DNA of 64,000 nucleotides from Mesorhizobium sp. RMAD-H1 (GCF_014191375.1 NZ_JACHWN010000007.1:62001-126000), one strand, 5' to 3'; positions 52,500 to 61,979 are shown, counted from the stretch's first letter. Notes: generated by a model from the sequence alone, not told the origin. Numbers and translations: made by a program.

Positions 52500-54269
52500 T
52501 CAGCTTTTTGCGTTGGGCCCCAGCTCTTTGCTTAAGGCCCCGTGCATGGCCCGGAGAGTAAGATAGGCCGATGCCGCCCCGGGGTCTATATGGCCGATCG
52601 AGCGCAGGCCAAGCTTGGCGGAACGGCCACGCCGGCTTTCGATTTTGGCGGTATATTCCATTCCGGCCTTGGCCGCGTCGCGCGCAACCTGCAACACCGT
52701 CACTTCATCGGCACCCGACAAGGCTGATTTTACGGCAGCCTCGGCGGCAGGCATCCAGGCATCAATCATCGTCTTGTCGCCGGCCTGCGCCCCGCCACGG
52801 GCCAGAATGCCGTCTTTCATGCCCTTGATCCAGGCAGCCAATGCAGTGCCGTTGAGGTTCAGGCGATCGCTGACAGCGGCTGCGGCGCTACGGAACCCAC
52901 TTGCATAAAGCGGCCCTGACGACGCACCGACCGCCGTGAGAAAAGCTTGCGCCATGCTTTCGCATATCTCCGCAATCACAGCGTCTTGCGGTTGCCCACC
53001 CAGAACTTGCCCGACCGCGGTCCAGCCGATATCCATGGTAACGCCATGGTCGCCATCGCCGATGACGCCATCCAGTTTCGAGAGCCAATCCTTTTCCTTG
53101 TGGATGGCGACCGATATCGTCTGCATCATCAAAAGAAAGACAGCCGGCGTCACGCGGCCGCCGGCATCGAGCATATCGCGATTTACAGCCGCAAGCTCTT
53201 CCCTTGCACGGACTTGCCGGCTAAAGCGGCGCGCATCTGCCCGAGGCGTAAGGGGCGCGCCGATCGTCAGTGCCGGCGTGCGGCAGGGATGGTCCAGAAG
53301 CCTCACAAGCATATCGTTGAGCTTGAGCAACGTCACCGATGCGCCAGCCATTTCCAGCGAGGTTGCATATTCGCCAACCCAATTGGCATGGATGTCGATG
53401 CCCTTGGCATCGAGGATCTGCTTGACCCGGCGAAAGATCAGAAAGAGTTCCAGCTGCGTGGTGGCGCCGAGCCCGTTCACCAGCACGGCGACGCGGTCGT
53501 CCCGGCCGAGTTCCAGTTCCTCCAGAATGGGTTCCATTAGAACATCCGTAACGGCATCAGCCGGCGCCAATCGCTCGCGACGCATTCCCGGCTCGCCATG
53601 AATACCCATGCCAATTTCCATCTCCTCGGCGCCGAGTTCGAAATTCAGCGTGCCTGTCTGTGGCAGGGAGCAGGCGCCTAACGCCACACCCATGGAGCGG
53701 CATCTGTCATTGGCAAGACGCGCCAGTTCCTCGACGCGCTCCAGCGGCTCGCCGAGATCGGCGGCAGCGCCCGCGCATTTGAAGACAAAGAAATCGCCGG
53801 CAACGCCGCGACGTTCACCTCGACGTGCGAGCGGAGCGGATGCCACGTCATCGCTTACGGCTATATGACGGACCGGCGTACCTTCAGCCTCCAGTTCCTC
53901 GGCGGCCATGGTGAAATTGAGAACGTCACCCGTATAATTGCCATAGAGAAACACCACACCCGCGCCGCCATCTGCAGCGCGGCCAGCATCCAGAATCTGC
54001 TCTGGCGAGGGTGAGGCAAAGACATTGCCGACGGCCGCGGCATCGGCCAGGCCCTGGCCCACATAGCCGGCAAAGGCAGGCTCGTGACCGGAGCCGCCGC
54101 CGATGACGATGCCGACCTTGCCCTCACGCGGGCCGTGGCGCGCGACAACCGCACGGCTCGTGGTTCCTTCCACGCAGAGCATGTCGGGATAGGCGCCAAT
54201 AAGCCCTTCGATGAATTCAGGGATGATGTTTTCGGGGGCGTTGATGAGTTTCTTGGTCTTTATGGGCAT
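52500..54269 (-). CDS. Dihydroxyacetone-kinase-family (DhaK-DhaL) tetrulose/pentulose kinase
   Basis: A 589-residue fused kinase. The DhaK domain (about 1-330) has the ketose loop GGGSGHEPA (57-65) and the covalent substrate His224 in GIHGEPGMR. The DhaL domain (about 375-589) has the metal/ATP motif GDGDHGVTM (405-409 as DGDHG). Single-chain forms use ATP, not the PTS. In this family are glycerone, L-/D-erythrulose and, in some pathways, branched ketose kinases. The split transketolase, TIM-barrel enzyme and TRAP importer beside it suggest erythrulose or apulose rather than dihydroxyacetone. The ATG at 54269 fits the family start. Confidence 0.9.
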   Translation of the reverse strand: MPIKTKKLINAPENIIPEFIEGLIGAYPDMLCVEGTTSRAVVARHGPREGKVGIVIGGGSGHEPAFAGYVGQGLADAAAVGNVFASPSPEQILDAGRAADGGAGVVFLYGNYTGDVLNFTMAAEELEAEGTPVRHIAVSDDVASAPLARRGERRGVAGDFFVFKCAGAAADLGEPLERVEELARLANDRCRSMGVALGACSLPQTGTLNFELGAEEMEIGMGIHGEPGMRRERLAPADAVTDVLMEPILEELELGRDDRVAVLVNGLGATTQLELFLIFRRVKQILDAKGIDIHANWVGEYATSLEMAGASVTLLKLNDMLVRLLDHPCRTPALTIGAPLTPRADARRFSRQVRAREELAAVNRDMLDAGGRVTPAVFLLMMQTISVAIHKEKDWLSKLDGVIGDGDHGVTMDIGWTAVGQVLGGQPQDAVIAEICESMAQAFLTAVGASSGPLYASGFRSAAAAVSDRLNLNGTALAAWIKGMKDGILARGGAQAGDKTMIDAWMPAAEAAVKSALSGADEVTVLQVARDAAKAGMEYTAKIESRRGRSAKLGLRSIGHIDPGAASAYLTLRAMHGALSKELGPNAKS

Positions 54270-54355
54270 GGTCTGGTGCCATCCTTGGGCTTGCGCGGCA
54301 TTGCCGCCGCAGCGACATCCGCTGTGCATTGATTTCGGAATGGCCTGCGCGGCAC

Positions 54356-55180
54356 TCAAGCGGCAATATTTACCGGAACAAGCCGTTTGGCTGCGGCCAC
54401 GGTGCGCTCCAGCCATTCATGCTCCAGGCGGCACGTGGCCTCCATATTGTCCATCTGCGGCAGCCAGTGCTCCAAAATCACGCTCATATCGTCAGGGCAG
54501 TGCGACAGGCAGGCGAGAATTTTCTCGATCTCCGCCATGCCCTCGCCAAGCGGCGTGCCATGGATGCGGAAGCCGACGCCGTAGGGATCCGGCATGATCT
54601 GATAATCTTTCAGATGCAGATTGATCGCATAGGGTGCCAGCATCTTCACCGTGGTCATCGGCCATTCGCCGGCGCAGATGGAGTTGGCCACATCCAGGCA
54701 AACGCCGAGCGCGTCATCGGCCACCGCATCCAGCAACGCCACCATGCGAGGCGACGGATAGTTGAAGTGGTTCTCGATGGCGAAGCGCAGGCCGGCCTTC
54801 TTGCCGTCCGGCAAGAGTTCGCGAATTTGCGCGGCAAGCTCGCGTACGGGGATCAAGGCATCCTCGGCATCAAGAGCCACACGCAGGATTTTCGAGCCGA
54901 TCCGCTCACCGATCGGAATATAGCGCGCCAGTTCCTCGGCATTGAAAGATTGGGTGCCTAGCTCCAGCGCCATTCCATAGCTGTCGGCGCGCTGTTTCAA
55001 CGCGAGGTGCTCGCGCGGCGTCAAACGGTCCAGCGGCAAGTTGTCTGCGTACTGCACAACACCAAGCCCGTGCCCATGCGCGATCTCCAGCACATCCATG
55101 GCCGTCATGGGCCTTTCCGGCTGCAGGTCCTTGATCCCGATCGACCAGCGGAAGGCATAGCTACCAAGCCCGATTTTCAT
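54356..55180 (-). CDS. Xylose-isomerase-like TIM-barrel isomerase/decarboxylase
   Basis: A 274-residue TIM barrel of the AP-endonuclease-2/xylose-isomerase family. The metal ligands are visible: Glu in RFAIENH, Asp in VCLDVANS, His in INLHLKD and Glu in VILEHWLP. The family includes ketose epimerases, sugar isomerases and the 3-oxo-isoapionate decarboxylase OiaC. It is clearly different from the epimerase at 4014. The ATG at 55180 has a GGGAGGA ribosome site. Lying between the SDR and the DhaK-type kinase, it could produce the ketose that the kinase phosphorylates. Confidence 0.85.
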   Translation of the reverse strand: MKIGLGSYAFRWSIGIKDLQPERPMTAMDVLEIAHGHGLGVVQYADNLPLDRLTPREHLALKQRADSYGMALELGTQSFNAEELARYIPIGERIGSKILRVALDAEDALIPVRELAAQIRELLPDGKKAGLRFAIENHFNYPSPRMVALLDAVADDALGVCLDVANSICAGEWPMTTVKMLAPYAINLHLKDYQIMPDPYGVGFRIHGTPLGEGMAEIEKILACLSHCPDDMSVILEHWLPQMDNMEATCRLEHEWLERTVAAAKRLVPVNIAA

Positions 55181-55201
55181 GCATTCCTCCCGAGAGCTGA
55201 A

Positions 55202-55232
55202 GCGGCGGCCCCGTTTTGAAACGGGCCGCCGC
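55202..55232 (-). promoter_or_regulatory. Strong intercistronic hairpin between the SDR and TIM-barrel genes
   Basis: The element folds into a 14-bp stem with one bulged C: GCGGCGGC...CGTTT on one side and AAACG...GCCGCCGC on the other, with a 2-base TG loop. It ends 5 bases from the SDR stop. It may dampen read-through or stabilise the transketolase/SDR part of the message. Confidence 0.65.
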
Positions 55233-55236
55233 TCAA

Positions 55237-55995
55237 TCAATGAATCAGCGATCCGCCGTTAACATCGACTTCGGAGCCGGTGACGTAGGATGACAGATCG
55301 GACGCAAGAAACAGGGCACAACCGGCAACATCATCGGCGGTACCGGCGCGCCCCATCGGGATGCCGGCTTCGATTTCCTGGAGCTTTTCGGGCGTCAGCA
55401 AGCCCCCTGTGATGTCGGTCGCGATAAAGCCCGGGCAAATGGCGTTCACACGCACGTTGACCGGCGCCAGTTCGCGGGCCATCGCTTTCGTCAGACCGAG
55501 TACACCCGCCTTTGCGGCCGAATAGTGAGGGCCGCCAAAGATGCCGCCGCCGCGCTGCGCAGAAACCGAGGACAGGTTGACGATCTTGCCTTGCTTGCGC
55601 TCACGCATATGCGGAATGACAGCCTGGCTACAATAGAACGTGCCGCGCAGGTTCACGTCGAGGACGGCATCGTAATTTTCCGGGCTGATTTCCATGATCT
55701 TCAGCGGCTGGGTGATACCGGCGTTGTTGACGAGGATGTCGATCTGTCCCCACTTCGCAATCAGCGCAGCCATGACTTTTTGCGTGGTTTCCAGATCGGT
55801 CACATTGCAGGCCATGCCGACGTGCTGTGAACCGAGATCGGCGGCTGCCTCCTGTGCGGCTGCCTCATCAAGGTCGAGGATGGCGACGGTGGCGCCATGT
55901 TCGGCAAACAGTTTGGCCGTGGCCTTGCCGAGACCGCGCTTGGATGCCGCACCGGTAATGACGGCGAATCTGCCATCAAGCAGAGCTATACCCAT
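55237..55995 (-). CDS. Short-chain dehydrogenase/reductase (classical SDR)
   Basis: A 252-residue SDR. The cofactor loop is TGAASKRGLGKA, with two extra residues relative to the standard TGxxxGxG. An Asp at the end of the second strand (ILDLDEA) suggests NAD preference. NNAGITQPL is followed by the Ser in NLSSVSAQ and the active Tyr/Lys in YSAAKAG. It follows the transketolase genes with a GGGAGAAGA ribosome site. The enzyme presumably oxidises a sugar or sugar alcohol to a ketose in the pathway. Confidence 0.9.
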   Translation of the reverse strand: MGIALLDGRFAVITGAASKRGLGKATAKLFAEHGATVAILDLDEAAAQEAAADLGSQHVGMACNVTDLETTQKVMAALIAKWGQIDILVNNAGITQPLKIMEISPENYDAVLDVNLRGTFYCSQAVIPHMRERKQGKIVNLSSVSAQRGGGIFGGPHYSAAKAGVLGLTKAMARELAPVNVRVNAICPGFIATDITGGLLTPEKLQEIEAGIPMGRAGTADDVAGCALFLASDLSSYVTGSEVDVNGGSLIH

Positions 55996-56065
55996 TGTTT
56001 CTTCTCCCTTAGGTCAGGTCGCACCAGCGCAATCACGCGGTGCGAGAATGTGTTTGGAAAAAATC

Positions 56066-57112
56066 TCAGAGCCAACCGCGGATCTGGCGGATCACCGCTG
56101 CGGTGGAAATCCCGTAGCGTTCGTGCAGGCTCGGCAATGCACCGGCATCCAGGAACTGGTCCGGCAGGCCGATCACCTGAAAGGTCGGCGTGATCCCATT
56201 GACGAGCAACGTGGTGGCGACCGCCTCTCCCAGACCACCCACACGCGTGTGGTTTTCGGCGGTGACGACAAGGCGTCCACCCCTGCCCGCTTCCGCCAGA
56301 ACGGTGGCGGTATCGAGGGGCTTGATCGTCGGGCAATGCAGAACGGCGACGGAAATGCCGTCTTTTTCCATTTCCACGGCCGCATCCAGTGCCCGCATCG
56401 TCATGAAGCCGGATGAAATGACAAGAGCGTCGGTACCGTCGCGCAGAAGCTTCGCCCTGCCGATCTCGAACTTATAATCCGGACAATGCTTGCGGATGAC
56501 GGAAGGTACCTTTCCGCGCAACAGGCGCATATAGACAGGGCCCTCATGGGCTGCCATTGCAGGCACGGCTTCCGCCACGTCGATGGCATCGCACGGATCG
56601 ATGATGGTCAGGTTCGGCAGCCCGCGGAAAATCGCCAGATCTTCCGTCGCCTGATGGCTGGGACCATAACCGGTGGTCAGGCCCGGCAGCGCGCAGACGA
56701 GCCTGACGGGAAGGTTTTCCTCGGCAATCGCCATGGCGATAAAGTCATACGCCCGGCGCGAGGCGAAAACGGCGTAAGTAGTCGCGAAGGGCATGAAGCC
56801 CTCGCGCGCCATGCCGGCCGCAGCCGAGATCATCACCTGCTCGGCCATACCCATCTGGTAGAAGCGCTCCGGAAAAGCGTCGGCGAAGACATGAAGGTCG
56901 GTATATTTCGCCAGATCGGCCGTCAGGCCAACAATCCTGTCATTGCGCTTTGCCTCGGCAACAAGTGTATGACCGAATGGGGCAGCCACAGTATCATAGC
57001 CTTCGGCCGCCAGCGACGCGATCATGGCGGAGGTGCGCACAGCCTCACCGCTCTTCGGTGGGGTCCGGGGCTGCCACTTGCGGTGCGGATCGTAGGTGCG
57101 GCTCATGCTCAT
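56066..57112 (-). CDS. Transketolase, C-terminal (pyrimidine-binding) subunit
   Basis: A 348-residue protein matching the second half of transketolase: the PYR domain with the cofactor-activating Glu in YQMGMAEQVMISAAAG, the GYGPSHQATEDLA loop with active-site His, and the C-terminal domain to LHERYGIS. It pairs with the separate N-terminal subunit at 57126 to make a heterotetramer. Split transketolases occur in several carbohydrate pathways, including apulose-4-phosphate transketolase. Leading residues 1-35 are basic and loosely conserved. Confidence 0.92.
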   Translation of the reverse strand: MSMSRTYDPHRKWQPRTPPKSGEAVRTSAMIASLAAEGYDTVAAPFGHTLVAEAKRNDRIVGLTADLAKYTDLHVFADAFPERFYQMGMAEQVMISAAAGMAREGFMPFATTYAVFASRRAYDFIAMAIAEENLPVRLVCALPGLTTGYGPSHQATEDLAIFRGLPNLTIIDPCDAIDVAEAVPAMAAHEGPVYMRLLRGKVPSVIRKHCPDYKFEIGRAKLLRDGTDALVISSGFMTMRALDAAVEMEKDGISVAVLHCPTIKPLDTATVLAEAGRGGRLVVTAENHTRVGGLGEAVATTLLVNGITPTFQVIGLPDQFLDAGALPSLHERYGISTAAVIRQIRGWL

Positions 57113-57125
57113 ATGTTTTCCTCAC

Positions 57126-57980
57126 TCACTCCGGCTTGTTCGAATCCAGCACGGCCAGTGCCTTCTGCCATTCATCGGCCTCCACCCGCACGAAATGCGT
57201 GATCTCGCGGGTCTCGAGGAAGGGTACCCCCTTACACATCAGCGTATCGCAGATGATTACACGGGGCTTGATCTCCTTGACCGCACGGGCCGCGTCGAAG
57301 GCCGCCACGAGGGCTGCCATGTCGTTGCCGTCGACGCGCTGCGTGTGCCAGCCGAAGGCGGTCCATTTTTCTGCGAGTGGCTCCGAGCACAGCATCTGGG
57401 TGGACCTGCCATCGGCCTGCTGGTCGTTGAAATCGATGATGCAGATCAGATTATCGAGCTTGTGATGGGCGGCCGACATGGCCGCCTCCCAAGTGGAACC
57501 TTCGCCGAGCTCACCATCTGACATCAGGTTGTAGACGAAGGCCGGGTTTTTCTTCGCCTTTAGGCCGAGGCCCATTCCGACCGCGATTCCAAGGCCTTGA
57601 CCAAGCGAACCGCCGGTGATCTCCATGCCTGGCGTATAAGATGCCATGCCGGACATCGGCAAACGGCTGTCGTCGGTGCCATAGGTTTCGAGTTCCTGCT
57701 CCGGCAGGATACCGGCTTCGATCAACGCTGCATAAAGCGCGATGGCGTAGTGACCGATCGACAGCAGGAAACGATCGCGGCCTTCCCATTCCGGGTTTTC
57801 CCGCCGATAGGTCAAGGCGTGGAAATAGGAGACTGCGAGGACATCGGCAATGCCGAGCGCCTGGCCGATATAACCCTGGCCCTGAACTTCGCCCATGCGG
57901 ACCGCCTTGCGACGGATTTCCCAGGCCCGGCGCGCAAGACTCATGTTCGACAGCTCTGTCGCTGGATTTTGGCTGGCCAT
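57126..57980 (-). CDS. Transketolase, N-terminal (pyrophosphate-binding) subunit
   Basis: A 284-residue protein matching the first half of transketolase. The thiamine-diphosphate motif starts at SDGELGEGSTWEAA and ends about 30 residues later in IIDFNDQQADG, with the Asp and Asn that hold Mg2+. GSLGQGLGIAVGMGLGLK is intact. The start ATG at 57980 has a GGGAGGAAAC ribosome site. It heads the leftward operon, divergent from the TRAP genes. Two-carbon transfer between ketose and aldose phosphates is the expected chemistry. Confidence 0.92.
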   Translation of the reverse strand: MASQNPATELSNMSLARRAWEIRRKAVRMGEVQGQGYIGQALGIADVLAVSYFHALTYRRENPEWEGRDRFLLSIGHYAIALYAALIEAGILPEQELETYGTDDSRLPMSGMASYTPGMEITGGSLGQGLGIAVGMGLGLKAKKNPAFVYNLMSDGELGEGSTWEAAMSAAHHKLDNLICIIDFNDQQADGRSTQMLCSEPLAEKWTAFGWHTQRVDGNDMAALVAAFDAARAVKEIKPRVIICDTLMCKGVPFLETREITHFVRVEADEWQKALAVLDSNKPE

Positions 57981-58077
57981 GTTTCCTCCCTTGCAGTGCG
58001 GCGCAAAACGGCGCCTCCACGGCAAGTTCTGGACCCAGTCAGCCTCCATCGGCAATTAAGAAAATCGAACGAATTGT

Positions 58078-58090
58078 TAAGCAAAACTTA
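58078..58090. promoter_or_regulatory. LysR-type T-N11-A box in the divergent promoter
   Basis: TAAG-CAAAA-CTTA is a dyad matching the LysR T-N11-A rule, in the 303-base gap (57981-58283) between the transketolase and TRAP operons. A related TTAAG is 24 bases to the left. A perfect 12-bp palindrome GCACTGCAGTGC at 58156-58167 may be a second site. The LysR gene at 62068 is the obvious candidate regulator. No gene lies in the gap. Confidence 0.55.
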
Positions 58091-58283
58091 GATGACGCCG
58101 TTGCAGAGATCAGACAGGGTCACAACAGGTAGAGCGGGGAGGACGCTCGCTGCATGCACTGCAGTGCTTGGGAGGGCTTCCGTTTCATCAGTTTCCCAGG
58201 CATGCCGGACAGCCGGCCGCACGCGTGCCGCAGGGGGGTTTCTCGCAAACCGGAACAGAATGATGCTCTCAGGGAGGAGAACC

Positions 58284-59261
58284 ATGAATATTCGTCAGTT
58301 CGTTGCTGCGGCTGTGATGTCATTTTGCGCCAGCCATGCAGGAGCCCAGGAATTCCAGCTGTCGCACAATGCCGCAGCAGGCAATCCTAAGGACGTGGCA
58401 TCGCAGAAATTCGCTGAGCTCGTTGAGCAGAAGTCCGGTGGCCGCATGAAAGTTTCGGTTGGCGCAAGTGCTCAGTTCGGCGACGACGCGGAAACCATCA
58501 CCAACATGCGCCTTGGCACGATCGCCTTTTCGGCCAATTCTCAAGGAACCACTTCGGCCATCGTGCCGGAAATCGCGCTTCTCGGTCTTCCTTTTCTGTT
58601 CCAGGATCTCACGCAGGCCGAGGCCGTCATGGATGGCCCGGTTGGCGATAAGATTGCCGCAGCAGCCGAGCAGCAGGGTCTCGTGGTTCTCTCCTGGTGG
58701 AACAATGGCATCCGCGAGACGTCCAACTCCAAAAAGCCGATCGTCGTGCCTGCAGACCTTGCCGGCATGAAAATCCGCACGCCGCCGGATCCGATGACGG
58801 TTGACATCTTCACGGCTCTCGGCGCCTCGCCGACGCCGATGGCCTTCTCCGAGCTCTACATCGCACTCCAGCAGGGTGTGGTCGACGGCCAGGAAAACCC
58901 GCTGATCAACATCTTTTCTTCCAAGCTACATGAAGTTCAGCCCTACATCTCCATGACCAACCACAAATACGAGGCGACACCGTTCCTTGCATCGAAAATC
59001 GTTTTTGATGCGCTTTCGCCCGAGGATCAGCAGATCATCCGCGATGCCGCCAAGGAAGCCGGTGAGCTTAACCGCCAGATGGTGCGCGATCAGACCGAAA
59101 AGCTGCGCGGCGAGATCCAGGCCACTGGTGTCAAGATCAACGACGTCGACCCCGCCCCCTTCATCGTCGCGACCAAACCGGTCTACGACAAGTGGCACGC
59201 GCAATATCCTGAACTGGTCGATGAGCTTATCGCTGCAGCCAAGGCGGCGGCGGGCAAATGA
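58284..59261 (+). CDS. dctP: TRAP transporter substrate-binding protein, DctP family
   Basis: A 325-residue periplasmic protein. The signal peptide ends at SHAGA/QEF near residue 22. The family carboxylate-binding features are the Arg in MKIRTPPDPMTV (the conserved Arg that pairs with the ligand's carboxylate) and the Glu-rich GVVDGQENPLINI segment. DctP ligands almost always carry a carboxylate, so the imported compound is probably a sugar acid or hydroxy acid. A GGGAGGAGA ribosome site precedes the ATG. Confidence 0.92.
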   Translation: MNIRQFVAAAVMSFCASHAGAQEFQLSHNAAAGNPKDVASQKFAELVEQKSGGRMKVSVGASAQFGDDAETITNMRLGTIAFSANSQGTTSAIVPEIALLGLPFLFQDLTQAEAVMDGPVGDKIAAAAEQQGLVVLSWWNNGIRETSNSKKPIVVPADLAGMKIRTPPDPMTVDIFTALGASPTPMAFSELYIALQQGVVDGQENPLINIFSSKLHEVQPYISMTNHKYEATPFLASKIVFDALSPEDQQIIRDAAKEAGELNRQMVRDQTEKLRGEIQATGVKINDVDPAPFIVATKPVYDKWHAQYPELVDELIAAAKAAAGK

Positions 59262-59827
59262 CGATGACGGATCACATCCGCACCGAGGATGCCGAGGCGG
59301 GTCCCCTCGCCTTGCGCATTGCCAATGCGATCGGCTTCGTGATGGATCGCATTGCGATGGTTATCGCCATCGTTTCCATCATCGCCATCTTTCTCGCCCT
59401 GATGCTTGAGGTCATCATCCGCTACCTGACGCATTCAGGTCTCGGCTGGCCGAACGAGGTGCCTAACCTGCTGTTTCCCTGGCTCATCATGGCCGGCATC
59501 GTTCTCGGCGCGCATCGTGGCTCGCATATCGCTGCGGAGGCGATCCAGGGCTTTCTGACCACCGAAAAGCTGCGCAAGCTGCTGATCCTAATCAACCTGC
59601 TGGTGGCGGTCTCCTTCGCCTATCTCGCCTATCTCTCGCTTCAGGTGATCTCGATCACCAAGGCACAGGTTTTCCCAATGACGGGCCTCGGCCAGGCATG
59701 GGCATACAGTTCGCTGCTGTTCGGCTTCGGCGGCATTGCACTTGCATCCCTGGCCAATCTTGTGCGGGTGGCCTTCAGCAAAGATCCGAAGAACCTTCTT
59801 CAGCCCGAACCGGAGCATACGATATGA
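59258..59827 (+). CDS. dctQ: TRAP transporter small permease, DctQ
   Basis: A 189-residue membrane protein with four predicted helices and the DctQ Arg/Glu segment RYLTHSGLGWPNEVPNLL. It overlaps the binding-protein gene by 4 bases and the large permease gene by 4 bases. It couples the binding protein to DctM. Confidence 0.9.
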   Translation: MTMTDHIRTEDAEAGPLALRIANAIGFVMDRIAMVIAIVSIIAIFLALMLEVIIRYLTHSGLGWPNEVPNLLFPWLIMAGIVLGAHRGSHIAAEAIQGFLTTEKLRKLLILINLLVAVSFAYLAYLSLQVISITKAQVFPMTGLGQAWAYSSLLFGFGGIALASLANLVRVAFSKDPKNLLQPEPEHTI

Positions 59828-61083
59828 CTGCAGTCATGACCGGCATCTTCGCCGTCCTGCTGGCGATCTCGATGCCTGTGGGCTATGCGCTCATCATTGC
59901 GGCCGGTGCCGCCATCCTGTGGCAGGGCGGCACGCCCGGTGTGCTCGCCGTCGTCAAGCTGTTTCAGCCGACCCAGAGCTTTCCGCTGCTGGCCATTCCG
60001 TTCTTCATTCTGTCCGGCTCGCTGATGATGTCGGGAACGCTCGGCCAGAAACTCGTGGAGTTCGCAGCCAGGCTCGTTGGCCGCTTCCATGGCGGCATGG
60101 GACAGGTGACCGTTGTCGGCTCCACCATCTTTGGCGGTGTCTCAGGTTCGGCTGTGGCGGAAGCCTCCGCGCTCGGCTCCATGCTGATCCCGTGGCAGAA
60201 GAAGGAAGGTTATCCCCCTGCCTTTACTGCCGCCGTCACCGCATCCTCCTCGACCATTGCGGGTCTCATTCCGCCATCCATTCCGCTGATTCTGTATTCG
60301 ACGGTTTCCAATGCGTCGATCGCCAAGCTGTTTTCCGCTGCGGTTCTGCCGGGTCTGATGCTCGCCTTTGGCATGATGCTGGTTTGTTACTTCTCGGGCA
60401 GAATTCGCAACTTCCCTCGCCTGACGGTCGATAAGCAACTGACGTCCTTTGGCAGATCCGTGCTGCTGGCGTTGCCGGCACTTGCCATGCCGTTTTTCAT
60501 CGTCCTGCTGCTACGCGCCGGAATTGCGACGCCGACGGAGGTCAGCGTGATAGCTGTTTTCTACGCGCTGGTGGTCAGCTTGGCGATCTACCGCGATCTG
60601 ACATGGCAACGCATCTACCAGGCCCTGGTCGGCACCGTCACCACGACCGGGGTCGTCATGCTCGTCATCGCCGCATCGAGCCTCGTCGGTCATGTACTGA
60701 TCACCGAGCGCGTGCCGACCATCGTCGCGCAATGGGCGCAGGAAACACTGGTCAATGCCTTCCTGATCATCCTGATGATGAACCTCATCATGCTGGTCGT
60801 CGGTATGTTCCTGGATCTTCCCGCCGCCATCCTGCTGCTCGGCCCCACATTCGTTGCGATCGGCCATTCGATCGGGATGGATCCGGTCCAGCTCGGCGTG
60901 ATGATCTGCATCAACCTCTCCATCGGCCTGTTCACTCCGCCGATCGGAACCACGCTGTTCATCGGTGCCGTCATTGCCCGCGTTCCGATCGGTGCGGTAG
61001 TCCGGGAGCTCTGGCCCTTCTACGCCGTAGCGCTCACCGTTCTCGTGCTGATGTCCTATGTTCCCGCATTGACGATCTATTGA
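59824..61083 (+). CDS. dctM: TRAP transporter large permease, DctM
   Basis: A 419-residue Na+-coupled permease with about twelve membrane segments. The family signatures GSTIFGGVSGSAVAEASALG and ASSSTIAGLIPPSIPLILYS are intact, as is the second-half repeat GLFTPPIGTTLFIG. It completes the TRAP system with DctP and DctQ. Confidence 0.93.
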   Translation: MTAVMTGIFAVLLAISMPVGYALIIAAGAAILWQGGTPGVLAVVKLFQPTQSFPLLAIPFFILSGSLMMSGTLGQKLVEFAARLVGRFHGGMGQVTVVGSTIFGGVSGSAVAEASALGSMLIPWQKKEGYPPAFTAAVTASSSTIAGLIPPSIPLILYSTVSNASIAKLFSAAVLPGLMLAFGMMLVCYFSGRIRNFPRLTVDKQLTSFGRSVLLALPALAMPFFIVLLLRAGIATPTEVSVIAVFYALVVSLAIYRDLTWQRIYQALVGTVTTTGVVMLVIAASSLVGHVLITERVPTIVAQWAQETLVNAFLIILMMNLIMLVVGMFLDLPAAILLLGPTFVAIGHSIGMDPVQLGVMICINLSIGLFTPPIGTTLFIGAVIARVPIGAVVRELWPFYAVALTVLVLMSYVPALTIY

Positions 61084-61091
61084 GGCACAGC

Positions 61092-61979
61092 ATGACGCAG
61101 AAGAAGACTATCGCATTCGTCGGCCTGGGCTCCATGGGCCTGCCCATGGCCCGGAATCTCGTAAGGGCGGGTCATGACGTTCGTGGTTTCGACATGCGCG
61201 CCGAAGCCATGGATGTGCTGGTGACCGCCGGCGGGAGCCGTGCGGCGACGCTCGCGGATGCCTGCACGGGCGCCGACATTCTCGTGCTGATGGTGGTCAA
61301 CGCGCAGCAGGCCCGCTCGGTGCTGCTGCAGGCGGACGTGCTTGCCACCCTGACAGACGGCGCGCATATCTGCCTCATGGCCACCTGCCCGCCCGAGGAG
61401 GTGACGCAGCTTGCGGCCGAAATCGAGGGATCCGGCAAAGTCCTCGTCGATTGCCCGGTCTCCGGCGGAGTGGTCGGCGCCAGGGCGGGCACGCTCACCA
61501 TCATGGTCGGCGCTCCGGAAGCCGCTTACCATGCCGTTGTCCCGGTCCTGCGTGTCATGGGTGACAAGATCTATCATTGTGGGCCGAGGCAGGGCCAGGG
61601 TGCAGTCGTCAAGGCCATCAATCAGCTTCTTTGCGGCGTGCACTTGGCTGTGGCCGGCGAGGCCATGGCGCTGGGCGAAAAGGCCGGCGTCGATACGGCG
61701 ACCTTGCTCGAAATCGTTTCCGGCTCCGCAGCCTCCAGCTGGATGCTGAAGGATCGCGGTCCGCGCATGCTGATGAAGGAGCCGCCGGTGACCAGCGCCG
61801 TCGACATCTTCGTCAAGGATCTCGCCATCGCACTGGCTTTGGGGCACTCCGCCTCGATGTCGCTGCCGCTTGCGGCTGCCGCCCATGAGATGTTCCTGGC
61901 GGAAAGCGCCAGCGGCAACGGTATGGCGGACGACAGCCAGGTGGTCGCCGCCTATCGCCGCCTGAACGGCATCTCTTGA
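61092..61979 (+). CDS. NAD(P)-dependent 3-hydroxyacid dehydrogenase (LtnD/3-hydroxyisobutyrate type)
   Basis: A 295-residue beta-hydroxyacid dehydrogenase. The NAD loop is FVGLGSMGLPMARNLVRAG, the substrate Ser/Gly motif is CPVSGGVVGARAGTL, and the catalytic Lys with following Asn is in GAVVKAINQLLCGVH. The cofactor-binding segment GFDMRAE favours NAD. The LtnD subgroup oxidises L-threonate; others act on glycerate, tartronate semialdehyde or D-apionate relatives. It is co-transcribed with the TRAP system. It likely oxidises the imported hydroxy acid at C3, setting up decarboxylation. Confidence 0.85.
   Translation: MTQKKTIAFVGLGSMGLPMARNLVRAGHDVRGFDMRAEAMDVLVTAGGSRAATLADACTGADILVLMVVNAQQARSVLLQADVLATLTDGAHICLMATCPPEEVTQLAAEIEGSGKVLVDCPVSGGVVGARAGTLTIMVGAPEAAYHAVVPVLRVMGDKIYHCGPRQGQGAVVKAINQLLCGVHLAVAGEAMALGEKAGVDTATLLEIVSGSAASSWMLKDRGPRMLMKEPPVTSAVDIFVKDLAIALALGHSASMSLPLAAAAHEMFLAESASGNGMADDSQVVAAYRRLNGIS

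Noticed and set aside
52500-54269. Naming the kinase dhaKL for glycerol/dihydroxyacetone metabolism
   Set aside because: No glycerol genes are nearby; the transketolase, TRAP and TIM-barrel context favours a longer ketose, so only the family is stated.
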